From Paraburkholderia flagellata (lineage in GTDB: Bacteria; Pseudomonadota; Gammaproteobacteria; Burkholderiales; Burkholderiaceae): a DNA stretch of 64,000 bases. Both the position numbers and the translations under genes were made by a program. Each line of letters opens with the position of its first letter. Position 1 is the first letter of the stretch. Location of the stretch: contig NZ_JAJEJT010000006.1 of assembly GCF_021390645.1 (NCBI RefSeq), positions 174,942-238,941 of the forward strand, in the 5' to 3' direction. This document shows, piece after piece, positions 26,035 through 35,806 of this stretch. The notes beneath the pieces were generated by a model. That model was not told the origin of the DNA. It saw only the letters and a list, made by a program, of their open reading frames with translations, and ran no database searches.

Positions 26035-27822
26035 TCACGCCTGCGCGCGCAGATCGCGGCTCAGGACTTTGGACAGTGCGTCGGCCAGTGTAGCCGCCGG
26101 ATCAGCGACACGCCCCGCACATCGCCAGGCCACCACCCGGTCCGGCCGTACCAGGACGGCGCCGAATGCCGAGATTCCGCGGAACTGGGCCCACGCCAGC
26201 CGCGGATCGAACGCGTCGCCTTCGAGATGTCCGATGCGCACGGCGTCGATCGGCAGGTCGTTGGCCCGGCCGATGGTCTCGGCAGCCCGGCTCCAGTCCT
26301 CGCCGTTCTCGCCGGCGATCAGGAGGAATCGACCCGGCGAAACGAAGTCCTTCAGAGCCCGGCGCTCACCCGACTCGAGGTCGATCCAGGCATGGGGCAG
26401 CGGGGAGCCCGGACGCGTGCTGGGCTCATAGAGACGGATTTCGTCGACCGGTTGCGGCTGAGGGGAATCATCGGGAACGATGGCGTCCGACTCGTAGCGG
26501 TAGCCATATTCCACGTTCAGCTCGCTGGCCTCCATACTGGCCCGCCGGATCGCCTGCAGCGCCTTGGTCCGATGCGCGGCATCCGCGGGCAGCCCGCTGA
26601 CCACCCGCTTGAGCTGCTGCCAATTCTGTTCGGCGGTCGACGAAGGACTCAAGCCGAACGCTGCGCCAATCTCGAAGTGCGTGACCGCGTTCTCCATGGA
26701 ACGCTGGATGTTACGCGCATCGACGGGCCGGCGCTCGCTCTCGTAGCTGTCGAGCAGCGACTCGTCGGCCTGGCCTTTAAGGACGGCCGCCAGCTTCCAG
26801 CAGAGGTTGTGCGCATCCTGGATGCCGCTGGTCAGCCCCAGCCCCCCGGTCGGCGGATGGCGGTGCGCAGCATCGCCGACGATGAACACCCTGCCGACCC
26901 GGAATTTGTCGGCCAGCAAACCCTCCAGAGTCCAGCGGCTGATCTTGCGGAAGGTGATCGGCCTGTCGCCGAGGCCCAGTGCCGAGCGCATCATTTGCTC
27001 GATCTGTGCATCGGTCAAATCCTTCGCCTGGTCGATCGGCTGGGTGACGTGCACCACCCACTCCTCGCTGTCCGGCCCCCAGTGGTCGGGTCCCATCGGC
27101 ACCAGCACGGTCATCTCGCCCAATGCAGGGCTCCAGATCCAGCGGATCAGGACGTCGGGGTCGGTGGCGATCTGGGACAGATCCGCCGAGATGTGCGCCG
27201 TGATGGAACTGGCGATCGCTCCCAGCCCCTCGAACTCGATGCCCACCTGGCGGCCGACGGTTCGGCCTCCGTCGCAGCCCAGCAGGTACTTCGCGCGGAC
27301 CCGATACTCCTCGCCCGTGTCGTGGTTACGGATGCACGCTTCGACGCCTTGTTCATCCTGTTCCAGCCTGAGCAGTTCATGATGGAACCGCACTCGTCCC
27401 GGGTTGAGCGCTTCGGCGTGGGCCTTCATGATGGGTTCGAGGCGGATCTGCGGCAGGTTCGCGCTGCGGCAGGCGCTGGCCTGAACCCAGTTGAGGTTCT
27501 CGCAGCCGTGGCCCCAGGACTCGACTTTACCGATCCTGCGCCCATACTCGGGCTCCGGACCACAGAACCCGGCGTACCAGCCCATGGCCTTCATGTTCGC
27601 GGCCGGCGTGCTGCGGGCGTAAATCTGCTCCGCCACGCCCGCGTCGCTGAGGATCTCCATCGTGCGCTGGTTCAGCACATGGGCCTTGGGCAGGATCGAG
27701 GTAGCTGGCAGAGCGCTGACCAGCAAGCTCTCGATGCCAAGGCCCGCCAGCAGCATGGAGGCCGTCAGGCCGGCGCCTCCGCCTCCGACGATCAACACGG
27801 CCGTGGTTTCGACTTTCATCAT
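26035..27822 (-). CDS. FAD-dependent phenol hydroxylase (TfdB/PheA family)
   Basis: Flavoprotein monooxygenase, about 595 residues, close to TfdB (2,4-dichlorophenol 6-monooxygenase) length. IVGGGGAGLTASMLLA near the N-terminus, DG motif LGCDGGRTVGR, and GDAAHRHPPTGGLGLTSGIQ with QDAHNLCWKLA, the PheA/TfdB version of the FAD site. The C-terminal 150 residues form the thioredoxin-like domain. AAGGAG at 27829-27834 sits before twin ATGs (27822, 27819); the frame opens earlier at 27855 without a site. Divergent from a TetR gene across a 15-base palindrome. It would convert a phenol to a catechol; no ring-cleavage gene is next to it. Confidence 0.9.
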   Translation of the reverse strand: MMKVETTAVLIVGGGGAGLTASMLLAGLGIESLLVSALPATSILPKAHVLNQRTMEILSDAGVAEQIYARSTPAANMKAMGWYAGFCGPEPEYGRRIGKVESWGHGCENLNWVQASACRSANLPQIRLEPIMKAHAEALNPGRVRFHHELLRLEQDEQGVEACIRNHDTGEEYRVRAKYLLGCDGGRTVGRQVGIEFEGLGAIASSITAHISADLSQIATDPDVLIRWIWSPALGEMTVLVPMGPDHWGPDSEEWVVHVTQPIDQAKDLTDAQIEQMMRSALGLGDRPITFRKISRWTLEGLLADKFRVGRVFIVGDAAHRHPPTGGLGLTSGIQDAHNLCWKLAAVLKGQADESLLDSYESERRPVDARNIQRSMENAVTHFEIGAAFGLSPSSTAEQNWQQLKRVVSGLPADAAHRTKALQAIRRASMEASELNVEYGYRYESDAIVPDDSPQPQPVDEIRLYEPSTRPGSPLPHAWIDLESGERRALKDFVSPGRFLLIAGENGEDWSRAAETIGRANDLPIDAVRIGHLEGDAFDPRLAWAQFRGISAFGAVLVRPDRVVAWRCAGRVADPAATLADALSKVLSRDLRAQA

Positions 27823-27962
27823 CCTTATCTCCTTGGATCGGTCATCCGGTTGCATGGGTGGGTAGACATGCGGTCCACTCCCCCGCGCAAGGGTGTTCTA
27901 GTGGGGCATCCATCGCGTCGACTGCTCCGGAATTCGCGAGGATGAGGCATTGTAGTGAGATA

Positions 27963-27977
27963 TTTGTCATTATGACA
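27963..27977. promoter_or_regulatory. TetR operator palindrome TTGTCAT-T-ATGACAA
   Basis: Perfect 7-bp arms around a central T, lying between the divergent hydroxylase (27822) and TetR (28039) starts. This is the cleanest of the TGTCA/TGACA operators in the window and could control both genes. Confidence 0.7.
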
Positions 27978-28038
27978 ATATTATCGTTTTTACCTGGAGC
28001 CCGATTGCCAGGGCTACTTCGCGCCATATAATCGCGAC

Positions 28039-28755
28039 ATGAGTACAGACACGACCATTGACCATCGGACCCGCGTCGCGGCAGAACGCCGGGAGCGGAT
28101 GCGCGCAAGATTGATCGAGAGCGCGATGCTGGTTTTTGCAGAAAAGGGCGTGGGAGGCAGCGTCATTCAGGAAGTCATCGCAGCAGCGGACGTCTCCCAA
28201 GGCACCTTCTACAACTACTTTCGTACGAACGAAGAATTGCTCGCAGCGGTGACCCAGGAGCTGAACGATGAACTGCTTCGGCTCATCGAGGTGGAGGTGC
28301 GTTCGTACGACGATCCGACGCGGCGGATCGCCTGTGGCGTGCGGATGTTCTTGCGGGCGGCGCAAACTTACCCGCTGCTCGCACGCTTCATTTCCGCAGC
28401 GGGCTTGCACGCTGCGGGTCCGAGCAGCCTGATCTACGAATACCTGCCTGTTCATATCGAACAGGGATTGGCGAGCGGGCGTTTTCGTGACGTTTCGGTT
28501 GAGGTTGCCCTGGACGTAATCGTTGGAACAACGTTGACCACGGCTCAGCGTTTTGCCACCGAAGCGCGAACTTGTGCGTCGCCAGAACAGGCTGTTGCAG
28601 CCATTCTTCGGGGCCTCGGAGTCAGCCGATCGGAAGCCCAGGCGCTAGTGCGCACCAAACTGCCTGCCATTGCCGTGCCGGCCACTTCGCTACTCGAGCG
28701 CGGGCATGCGAGGATGCAGGATCAGTTGCCGCCCCCCGGCGTTGACGCCGGTTAG
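28039..28755 (+). CDS. TetR/AcrR family transcriptional regulator
   Basis: 238 residues. HTH at about 30-62 with SVIQEVIAAADVSQGTFYNYF; the rest is a helical ligand domain. Divergent from the TfdB-like hydroxylase gene, with a perfect palindrome in the shared 217-base spacer, so local repression is likely. HTH and operator resemble those of the TetR at 21574-22341. The C-terminal 35 residues are Pro-rich and poorly conserved in style. Confidence 0.9.
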   Translation: MSTDTTIDHRTRVAAERRERMRARLIESAMLVFAEKGVGGSVIQEVIAAADVSQGTFYNYFRTNEELLAAVTQELNDELLRLIEVEVRSYDDPTRRIACGVRMFLRAAQTYPLLARFISAAGLHAAGPSSLIYEYLPVHIEQGLASGRFRDVSVEVALDVIVGTTLTTAQRFATEARTCASPEQAVAAILRGLGVSRSEAQALVRTKLPAIAVPATSLLERGHARMQDQLPPPGVDAG

Positions 28756-29130
28756 GCGGACAGCCTCCGTCGACCAACCATCGGGGCACGCGCGCGGCCA
28801 TTTGGGCGATGAGCCTGATGGCCATAACCCGGCTTCGACGGTACCGCGCGCTGTTGAAGTTCGTTAATTCTGCTAGCCGTGTTCACAGGGACGCTAATGA
28901 ACGCCCGTCGATTTTGCTGGCACGCCTTAGATGCTCGACGCGCGTTCACTGTCTGGCGCGGACGATAGTGCGCTGTGCGGAGCGCGCTCTCGAACATCGA
29001 CATGTGGATCGTTGAGCGCCGACGCACGAGACGGCGCACTTGGGCGACAAGTTCGGTCCGCGCCTCATCGTCAAGTGGGCACGATACTCCCAGGTGCTCT
29101 ACCGAACCTCAAGTTGGGTTGCCCGGCCGC
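28756..29130. other. Intergenic region without recognisable gene
   Basis: Short frames on both strands only; none has a ribosome site plus family resemblance. It probably represents decayed sequence continuous with the permease remnant that follows. Confidence 0.5.
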
Positions 29131-29455
29131 TTACGGCCTTTCGCTCGAATGCGCTGAACTCTGCAGGCATGGCATCAGCGCAGGAACGGTCATGAGCGGT
29201 CCGACGCCACCCGCATAAGAGATGTTCCGCCAAGCGGTATCGCCCGTGCTCAGCACGCCAGGCAATGCCGCCATCGCGCCCGCGAAAGGCATGCCGCAGC
29301 ACATTACGCTCTCCGCCGTGTTTTTTAGCCAAGGCCCAACGGCTTCGGCAGGCAACGCAATCAGATTGGGCATCGCTCCACCAAGCCCCTGCCCCGTGAC
29401 CAACCGCGCAACGAGTCGCGTTGGGCGGCTCCATACCTGAGCCGTCGCGAGTTGA
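29131..29455 (-). pseudogene. Remnant of an MFS aromatic-acid permease
   Basis: The minus-strand frame from about 29455 reads QLATAQVWSRPTRLVARLVT, then GQGLGGAMPNLIALPAEAV, CCGMPFAGAMAALPGVLS and SYAGGVGPLMTVPALM. This is the loop-and-helix 4-6 region of an AAHS/MhpT-type permease. A stop lies directly upstream and the frame ends at 29131; the first three helices and the whole second half are missing. An internal fragment of roughly 105 codons. It suggests that a transporter once accompanied the nearby hydroxylase/TetR pair. Confidence 0.65.
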
Positions 29456-29663
29456 CCTCTTCACGGCCATGTTCGATCGCGTGATGCTGCCGCTCGAGAG
29501 AATTTCGACCTTGAACGCAGTGATACAACGACTGGTGCGTCGCGCTCACGCGATGCGGGTCGACGCTCCGGCTCAGCAAATACACGGTCTGGATCCTTGC
29601 CGTCGGCATGAAGTCGGCGTCTAATACTTGTGATGCGCACCCCGAAATAGGGAGGGGGACTGT

Positions 29664-32600
29664 ATGCGCTGCTCCAGTTGTGGGTTCGACAATCCCTTTA
29701 GCGCAAAACTCTGCGAAAAGTGCGGCGCGAGGTTGGCGCGCTCTTGCCCGCATTGCTATCACGAAGTGCCCGCGAGCGCCAAGTTCTGCAGCGAATGCGG
29801 CGCACCGTTGCGCGGTGCCGTGCAAGCTACATTCGCCGCCCCGATTCACTACACTCCTGCGCATCTGACTGAGCGAATCCTGGCCGAGCAGGCCACCCTG
29901 GAAGCGCGTAGCGAAGCTGTCGGCGAACGCAAGACAATCACGGCGCTCTTCGCGGATATGGCCGGTTCGACAGCGTTGATCCACGATCTTGATCCTGAAG
30001 AGGCCGACAGGCTGATTGGACCGGTCGTCGCGCTGATGATGGAAGCGGTGCATCACTACGAAGGCTATGTCGCGAAGTCGCTTGGCGACGGGATATTAGC
30101 CCTGTTTGGGGCACCCATCGCTCATGAGGACCACGCGCAGCGTGCTCTGTACGCGGCGCTCCGCATGCAGGACGCGATGCGCCAGCACGGAGACCGAATC
30201 CGCCTGGAACACGGCATACCCCTTGATATCAGGATCGGGATCCATACAGGTGAAGTCGTCGTGCGCTCGATCCGCAAGGACGATCTGCGCGCCGATTACG
30301 ATTCGCTCGGTCAGACGATGCACGTTGCCTCGCGCATGGAAACCATGGCGGCGCCTTCCACGATCCTTGTGAGCGAGTCCACTTACAAGCTTGCGCAAGG
30401 CTACTTCGAGTTCAAGGGGCTCGGGGCTGCCCAGGTCAAGGGTTTGTCCACGCCGCTCGCGGTGTACGAATTACTTGGGCTCGGCGCCCTGCGCACGCGC
30501 CTGCAAGTGGCGGCGCGACGCGGTCTGGCCCGGTTCGTCGGTCGCGAAGACGAACTGCAGGCCTTGCGCTGCGCAATGGAGCAAGCAACGGGAGGGTGCG
30601 GGCAGATCGTCAGCGTGGTGGGTGAAGCCGGCGTGGGCAAGTCCCGGCTGTTTCTTGAGTTCAAGGAGCGATCGCAGCGTGGCTGCCTGGTACTGGAAAC
30701 CTTTTCGGTTTCGCACGGCAAGGCATTTGCCTATCTGCCGCTGATCGAACTGTTGAAGCACTACTTCAAGATCACTGTTCAGGACGACGAACGGCAGTGC
30801 CGTGAAAAGATCACCGGCAAAGTGCTGACCCTGGAGCGTCGTCTCGAAACCCTCGTCCCGTACCTGCTTGCTCTCTTCGGTATCAGCGAGCCGGGCTCGG
30901 CACTGCTGGAGCTGGACCCTCAGGTGCGGCGCGCACACACATTCGAGGCGATTACTCACCTGCTCGTGCGCGAAAGCGAGAACCAGCCCGTCGAACTGCT
31001 GATCGAAGACCTGCAGTGGCTCGACAGCGAAACCGAAGCCTTCCTTGCGTTCTGCGTCAATCAACTGGCGAACGCCAGGGTCCTCCTGCTCGTGAACTAC
31101 CGGCCGGAACACCAGCCTGGGTGGACTCCGAACAGCAACTACAGGCAGCTGCGGCTCGAGCCGTTAGGCGACGCCGAAGCTCACGCGATGCTCTCAGCGC
31201 TGCTCGGCGACGAGCCCACACTTGTGCCGGTGAAGCAGCTCGTCCTCGAGAAGACGGAGGGCAATCCCTTCTTCATGGAAGAGGTCGTCCAGACCCTGGT
31301 CGAGGAGAAAGCGCTGATCGGCGAGCCCGGCCGCTACCGCATCCAGCAGACGCCTGCCACCCTGCGTATTCCAACGACTGTGCAGGGCGTGCTTGCCGCT
31401 CGCATCGACCGCCTTCCCGCCGCTGAGAAAGCGTTGCTGCAGACCCTGGCCGTGGTCGGCAAGGAGTTCCCCTGGAGTTTGGTCCGGCAAGTCTGCAGCG
31501 GCCAAACCGGGCTGCCTGAACACGAGCTACGCCGCCTGCTCGCCAGCTTGCAGGCCGCCGAGTTCATTTTCGAGCATCCAGCGTTTCCTGAGGTGGAGTA
31601 TGCGTTCAAGCACGCCCTCACCCAGGAGGTCGCAGGCCAGTCGCTACTCACGGAACAGCGCAGTGTCCTGCATGAGCGCACCGCGCAGGCCATCGAAGCG
31701 CTCTACCCCGCCCGGCTCAACGACTATTGCGACGAGCTGGCGCACCACTACAGCCTGAGCAACAACATCCCGAAAGCGGTGGAGTATCTGCAGCATGCGG
31801 GTCTGCAGGCGTTGGAGCGTTCAGCCAATCTCGAGGCGATCCAGCACCTCGGCGCAGCGCTCGCACTGCTCGCGCGGCTGCCCGACGCACGCGAACGCGC
31901 GCGACAGGAACTCGCGATACAGCTTGCGCTCGGTCCGATCTGGATGTCAGCCCGAGGCCCTGCCTCCCCGGAGGTGAAGGCCACTTATACACGTGCGCTG
32001 ACATTGTGCGATCAGGTTGGCGAATCATCGCGGCTCTTTCCGGTCCAGCTGGGGCTGCGGGTCTATCACGCATTGCGTGCGGAGTACGCCACCGCGCACG
32101 AACTGGGCGAGCAGTTGCTGCGCCTCGCGCAGAACGACAACGACCGCGGTTTGCTGGTGGAAGCGCACAGCGCAGTCGGAACCAGCTTCTTTTTTCAGGG
32201 CGACCTGGTCAACGCGCGTGTCCATCTCGAGCAGGTCGTTGCGCTCTACGATCCTGAACAGCATCGGACACATGCCCGTGATTACGGACTCGATCCGGGC
32301 ATGATCGGCCTGAGCGTATTGGCCTGGATCCTGTGGGCCATGGGTTATGCGGACCAGGCAAGCAAGCGGAGTCAGGATGCTCTTGCGCTCGCGCGGAAGA
32401 TGTCACACCCATCCAGCCTGGCGCTCAGCCTAGTCGCGGCAGCCGATTTGCATCGATTTCGGCGCGAGGCGCAGTTGGCTCAAGAATGCGCCGAAGCCGC
32501 CATCGCGCTTGCCACTGATCAGGCGTTCCCGTTCTGGCTCGCGTACGGAACGATCGTTCGGGGCTGGGCCCTCGCTGAGCAGGGGCGCTTCGAGCCGGGG

Positions 32601-33083
32601 ATTGTCCTGATCAATCAGGGGTTTGCCGCCTACCAGGCCACCGGCGCTGAGATGATGCGCTCAGGCATCCTGTCCATGCTCGCCGCAGCCTATGGACACG
32701 CTGGCCAGGTGCAGGCCGCGTTGAGCGCGCTGAATGAGGCGCTCGTTGTGGCAGACAAAACGGGCGAGCACTATTACGAAGCGGAATTGCATCGCCTGAA
32801 GGGCGAACTGATGCTCCAGCATGCGAGAACCCATGCATCTGCAAGTCGACGGGAAGCCGAGGCATGCTTTCAAAAAGCGATCGCGGTCGCCACCCGTCAA
32901 CGCTCGAAGTCGCTGGAGTTGCGCGCAACCGTGAGCCTTGCGCGGCTGTGGCAAGCACAAGGCGAGACAGCAGCGGCCCGGCGGCGGCTGGACAAAATCT
33001 ACGGTGCCTTTACTGAAGGCTTTGACTCCGCCGATTTGCGCTCGGCGAGGGCGCTGCTCGATGAGCTGCCGTTGAAAACATAG
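29664..33083 (+). CDS. Zinc-ribbon / class III nucleotidyl cyclase / AAA ATPase / TPR signalling protein
   Basis: 1139 residues. Two zinc ribbons at the N-terminus (C3-x2-C6, C17-x2-C20; C28-x2-C31, C42-x2-C45). A class III cyclase domain runs from about 90 to 265, with FADMAGSTALIHDL, KSLGDGILALFG and IGIHTGEVV. FVGRE at about 292 starts an AAA/STAND-type ATPase with Walker A GEAGVGKS at 320-327 and Walker B LLIEDLQWLD near 444-453. From about 690 to the end come TPR-like helical repeats. The cyclase keeps an Asp in FADMAGS and a second acidic residue in GDG, so metal binding is possible. The same architecture occurs in many rhizobia and Burkholderiales; the ligand and output are unknown. 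Single gene with GGGAGGGGG upstream. Confidence 0.93.
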   Translation: MRCSSCGFDNPFSAKLCEKCGARLARSCPHCYHEVPASAKFCSECGAPLRGAVQATFAAPIHYTPAHLTERILAEQATLEARSEAVGERKTITALFADMAGSTALIHDLDPEEADRLIGPVVALMMEAVHHYEGYVAKSLGDGILALFGAPIAHEDHAQRALYAALRMQDAMRQHGDRIRLEHGIPLDIRIGIHTGEVVVRSIRKDDLRADYDSLGQTMHVASRMETMAAPSTILVSESTYKLAQGYFEFKGLGAAQVKGLSTPLAVYELLGLGALRTRLQVAARRGLARFVGREDELQALRCAMEQATGGCGQIVSVVGEAGVGKSRLFLEFKERSQRGCLVLETFSVSHGKAFAYLPLIELLKHYFKITVQDDERQCREKITGKVLTLERRLETLVPYLLALFGISEPGSALLELDPQVRRAHTFEAITHLLVRESENQPVELLIEDLQWLDSETEAFLAFCVNQLANARVLLLVNYRPEHQPGWTPNSNYRQLRLEPLGDAEAHAMLSALLGDEPTLVPVKQLVLEKTEGNPFFMEEVVQTLVEEKALIGEPGRYRIQQTPATLRIPTTVQGVLAARIDRLPAAEKALLQTLAVVGKEFPWSLVRQVCSGQTGLPEHELRRLLASLQAAEFIFEHPAFPEVEYAFKHALTQEVAGQSLLTEQRSVLHERTAQAIEALYPARLNDYCDELAHHYSLSNNIPKAVEYLQHAGLQALERSANLEAIQHLGAALALLARLPDARERARQELAIQLALGPIWMSARGPASPEVKATYTRALTLCDQVGESSRLFPVQLGLRVYHALRAEYATAHELGEQLLRLAQNDNDRGLLVEAHSAVGTSFFFQGDLVNARVHLEQVVALYDPEQHRTHARDYGLDPGMIGLSVLAWILWAMGYADQASKRSQDALALARKMSHPSSLALSLVAAADLHRFRREAQLAQECAEAAIALATDQAFPFWLAYGTIVRGWALAEQGRFEPGIVLINQGFAAYQATGAEMMRSGILSMLAAAYGHAGQVQAALSALNEALVVADKTGEHYYEAELHRLKGELMLQHARTHASASRREAEACFQKAIAVATRQRSKSLELRATVSLARLWQAQGETAAARRRLDKIYGAFTEGFDSADLRSARALLDELPLKT

Positions 33084-33536
33084 TTCCATCTCGCTGTGCC
33101 CGCTTACAACACTGGTTACGATCGGCCTTTCTGCACACACTCGGTTGACTGGCATTCTCTAAGCCATAGCCGATACATGAGTGACGATCGTTCCCAACCT
33201 CCACTCACGCGCACACTATGCAATTTAGACCCAACTTTCCCTGCGTTAACGGCAAGCTTCCCTGAGAATCTCTCTCGCTAAACGTGATATTGCGATAATC
33301 CTTCTTATCACAACACACTTGTTTCTTAGCAATACTTCAGCGTTTGAAAATCTGCCTGATCCGGAACCCGTCCCTTTCTGCCAAACCGGCCGGTTTTCCC
33401 GATGCCGGTGAACTCACTGTCCTGCGCGTGTCCTCGCGGCCCGTTGAAAGTCGACGCGCTTCTGCGCGATGCGTGAATAGTGCTAGCATTCTGGTGTTTT
33501 GGGCCCCAAGTGTGTCGACCACGACGCGGAGATGCC
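33084..33536. other. Intergenic region, AT-richer, no gene seen
   Basis: About 450 bases with lower GC than the flanks. It contains GATAA-N6-TTATC at 33294-33309. The base composition change marks the left side of the accessory island. Confidence 0.5.
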
Positions 33537-34514
33537 ATGACCGGACCGACGCAATCCTTCGATCCAAATGCACCGGACATTCTTCTTTACGAGCACTTTT
33601 GGCGTGTTCAGAAGCAATTTCTGGCTCGTCAAAGGAAGGCGTTCGAAGAAGTTGAGACGCTGTACCACTACACAACGGCCGAAGGATTCAAGTCTATTCT
33701 CGACGGTCGAGAGTTTTGGGCTACGCACATTGCACATCTGAACGATTCGTCTGAGCTTGAATACGGCCTCACCCTGCTGAAGGACCGGCTCGGGGTACTA
33801 GAAGCCGTGCGGCCAAACGAGTATGTTCGATTGTTCGTCGAAAGAGCGAGAGAGCAGTTTCGTCATGCTGCTGTTATGTTGTTCAGGGCTTATGTCGTTT
33901 GCTTCTGCGAGAACGGCAACCTGCTGAGTCAGTGGCGCGGATACGCAAGCGGCGGGGGCGGGTATTCCATCGGCCTTTCTCGACATTTGGAGTCGCCAAT
34001 TCTCTCCAATGGCGAAGCGAACTTGATAGAGAAACACGGCCTCGTTCAGCTTAGAAAGATTCTCTACGACGGCTCCGAACAGACTAGACTTCTCGACGAA
34101 CTGCTCATCGGTTTGGTACCGATATTCGAACAATACGGGGCGATCATGCACCGCGAGAGGTTTCGGGTGGAGATCGTGGACAACGCCGTAATGCAACTGC
34201 AGACAGTGCTGGCCGATCTACTGCCCTGTTTCAAAAATCCGTCCTTTCGTGAAGAGCAGGAGTGGCGCTACGTCTACTTTGCAGAGCGCCATCCAGTCCC
34301 AAACGAACGATTTCGCATCAGGAACGGAAGCTTTGTTCCATATATTCCTTTGAGGTTACTCGACAGCGAGAACGGACCACTGCGAGTCGCACAAGCATTT
34401 TGCGGCCCGACGTTGAACCCCGAGCTTGCGATTTGGACGGTTCACGAGCTGGCTGGTTCGCTCGGATACACAAACGTCGATGTTCGCCCGTCGGGAATCC
34501 CGCTGCGGTTTTGA
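33537..34514 (+). CDS. DUF2971 domain protein
   Basis: 325 residues. LYHYTTAEGFKSILDGREFW near residue 40 and FWATHIAHLNDSSELEYG, then the CFCENGNLLSQWRGYA block at about 120-135, are the DUF2971 signature. The C-terminal part ends with the segments EEQEWRYVYF and PLRVAQAFCGP. The family has an ART-like look at the YHYTT start but no proven activity. The ATG at 33537 follows GCGGAG; an in-frame ATG at 33480 is rejected. Single gene in an atypical-GC island; such genes are frequent in accessory and defence-rich regions, but no partner is evident here. Confidence 0.82.
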   Translation: MTGPTQSFDPNAPDILLYEHFWRVQKQFLARQRKAFEEVETLYHYTTAEGFKSILDGREFWATHIAHLNDSSELEYGLTLLKDRLGVLEAVRPNEYVRLFVERAREQFRHAAVMLFRAYVVCFCENGNLLSQWRGYASGGGGYSIGLSRHLESPILSNGEANLIEKHGLVQLRKILYDGSEQTRLLDELLIGLVPIFEQYGAIMHRERFRVEIVDNAVMQLQTVLADLLPCFKNPSFREEQEWRYVYFAERHPVPNERFRIRNGSFVPYIPLRLLDSENGPLRVAQAFCGPTLNPELAIWTVHELAGSLGYTNVDVRPSGIPLRF

Positions 34515-34807
34515 GTACTTTGGTGCTGATTTTCCGCGATTGTGCAAACTGCTTTCCACTGCCCATATCAAGACGGACTTCGATGTCAGCCCGCGAAACG
34601 GGCCAAATAAGGCAAGGTTTGATGCAGACTCCGCGCGACGTGATCAGGTCCCAGGGTGTTGGCGGACCGTCAAGTAAGCGACGTCCGGGTTATATATGTT
34701 CGCAACCGCGCGAAACGACATCGGACGAGCGGGACATTCGCCTGACAAATTGCCGGCGAGTCCTCATAGAAGTGGACATTTCCTCACACCGCCTAATCCA
34801 GAGACCT
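34515..34807. other. Intergenic region, nothing assigned
   Basis: 293 bases; only short unrelated frames. No clear terminator between the convergent DUF2971 gene and the gene at 34808-35443. Confidence 0.5.
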
Positions 34808-35443
34808 TTAAAGTTTCCATGAGACTCCTGGTGCACCGACGCCTCGTTGCTCCTGCACCTTCTCCTCCAAGGCTTTCCTGTGTCCAGCGCCAAGGAGAAG
34901 CACTCCATGAGAGAATGCGCCGCGGATGCAATAGCCATTGATGTTCTCTAGCATTTCCGTCTCGCGACGGTCATTTGTCTCGCTCCATAGAGCGTAGATC
35001 TGTCGCAATCTGGCGTCGCCGATCCATTCGACGGTTGCACGCACCTCGTCGTAGATGGCTGCCCATGCTTGGGCGCAGCGATCGCTGTTGAGGTATGGAA
35101 AACCGTGATCTCGCGTGTCAAGGCTGTTCTGGTCCATCAGACGGCGATATTCAGGGCTCGTCCTTTCGACCTTTTTGAACATTTCCTCAGATTCTCTAAA
35201 GAACTCGTCGTTTGGTTTGTTCAAGTCCACAGGTACAACGTCGACTGGACGGCGCTTGCGATAGAGGGCAACGGCAGCAGACTCGAGATTGCCGTGAGAG
35301 CCGTCGAGATAGTCAGCAAGATTGGCAGTGGGAATTTCAGCAAAGATGACGTCCGGCTGAAGGTGTTCAAGGATCGTCCGCAATTCCGCCAAGTTGGCGC
35401 GTCCACTTTCGGCGTGGACAGTTCCGATCAGCGATATTCGCAT
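34808..35443 (-). CDS. Hypothetical protein, possibly TraB/TIKI-like
   Basis: 211 residues. It opens with MRISLIGTVHAESGRANLAE, then LQPDVIFAEIP about 30 residues in, and has SHGVLLLGAGHRKALEEK near the C-terminus. GTxH, an early acidic residue on a strand and a late GxxH are features of the TraB/TIKI/ChaN-like hydrolase superfamily, which suggests a metal-dependent fold, but the similarity is only by motif. No signal peptide and no clear ribosome site. Middle residues are rich in charged helices. Function not assignable. Confidence 0.6.
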   Translation of the reverse strand: MRISLIGTVHAESGRANLAELRTILEHLQPDVIFAEIPTANLADYLDGSHGNLESAAVALYRKRRPVDVVPVDLNKPNDEFFRESEEMFKKVERTSPEYRRLMDQNSLDTRDHGFPYLNSDRCAQAWAAIYDEVRATVEWIGDARLRQIYALWSETNDRRETEMLENINGYCIRGAFSHGVLLLGAGHRKALEEKVQEQRGVGAPGVSWKL

Positions 35444-35806
35444 CGGATTTAGGCTCGAGAGGCAGACTTAGTAGCGCTTGAAAGCGTTATGTTCAGAACG
35501 GCCCGACGCGCCCAACACGCGCGGGATGGACGAGGACACAGCAGACTCGGCGCCCACCTTTTTCGAGGAAGCACCGGCCGCTCTCCCCGTCTGCTGACCG
35601 CAGCAATTCACGATCGGCGTAACACCTCTGTCCGCATTAAGCTTGACAGTTCGCGTCGCGCCAGCGCTTGCCGAACTTTGGGAGGCTTACTACCGAGCCA
35701 CCGGCGGTGACACTTTCATCGCGCTCTACGAGTTGTTCCGCCTGAAGGTCAGAATTTATATAGGATTACTTTTCATATTGATTCTATCGATTCTATTCAA
35801 CTGCTT
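35444..35806. other. Intergenic region with a possible coding remnant
   Basis: No intact gene. Plus-strand codons at about 35640-35760 read VRVAPALAELWEAYYRATGG and then FIALYELFRLKV, protein-like but without a start or known family. An AT-rich stretch follows at 35750-35810. Confidence 0.4.

Noticed and set aside
25999..27945. Plus-strand 648-codon frame
   Set aside because: Antisense to the TfdB-like hydroxylase with complete FAD motifs.
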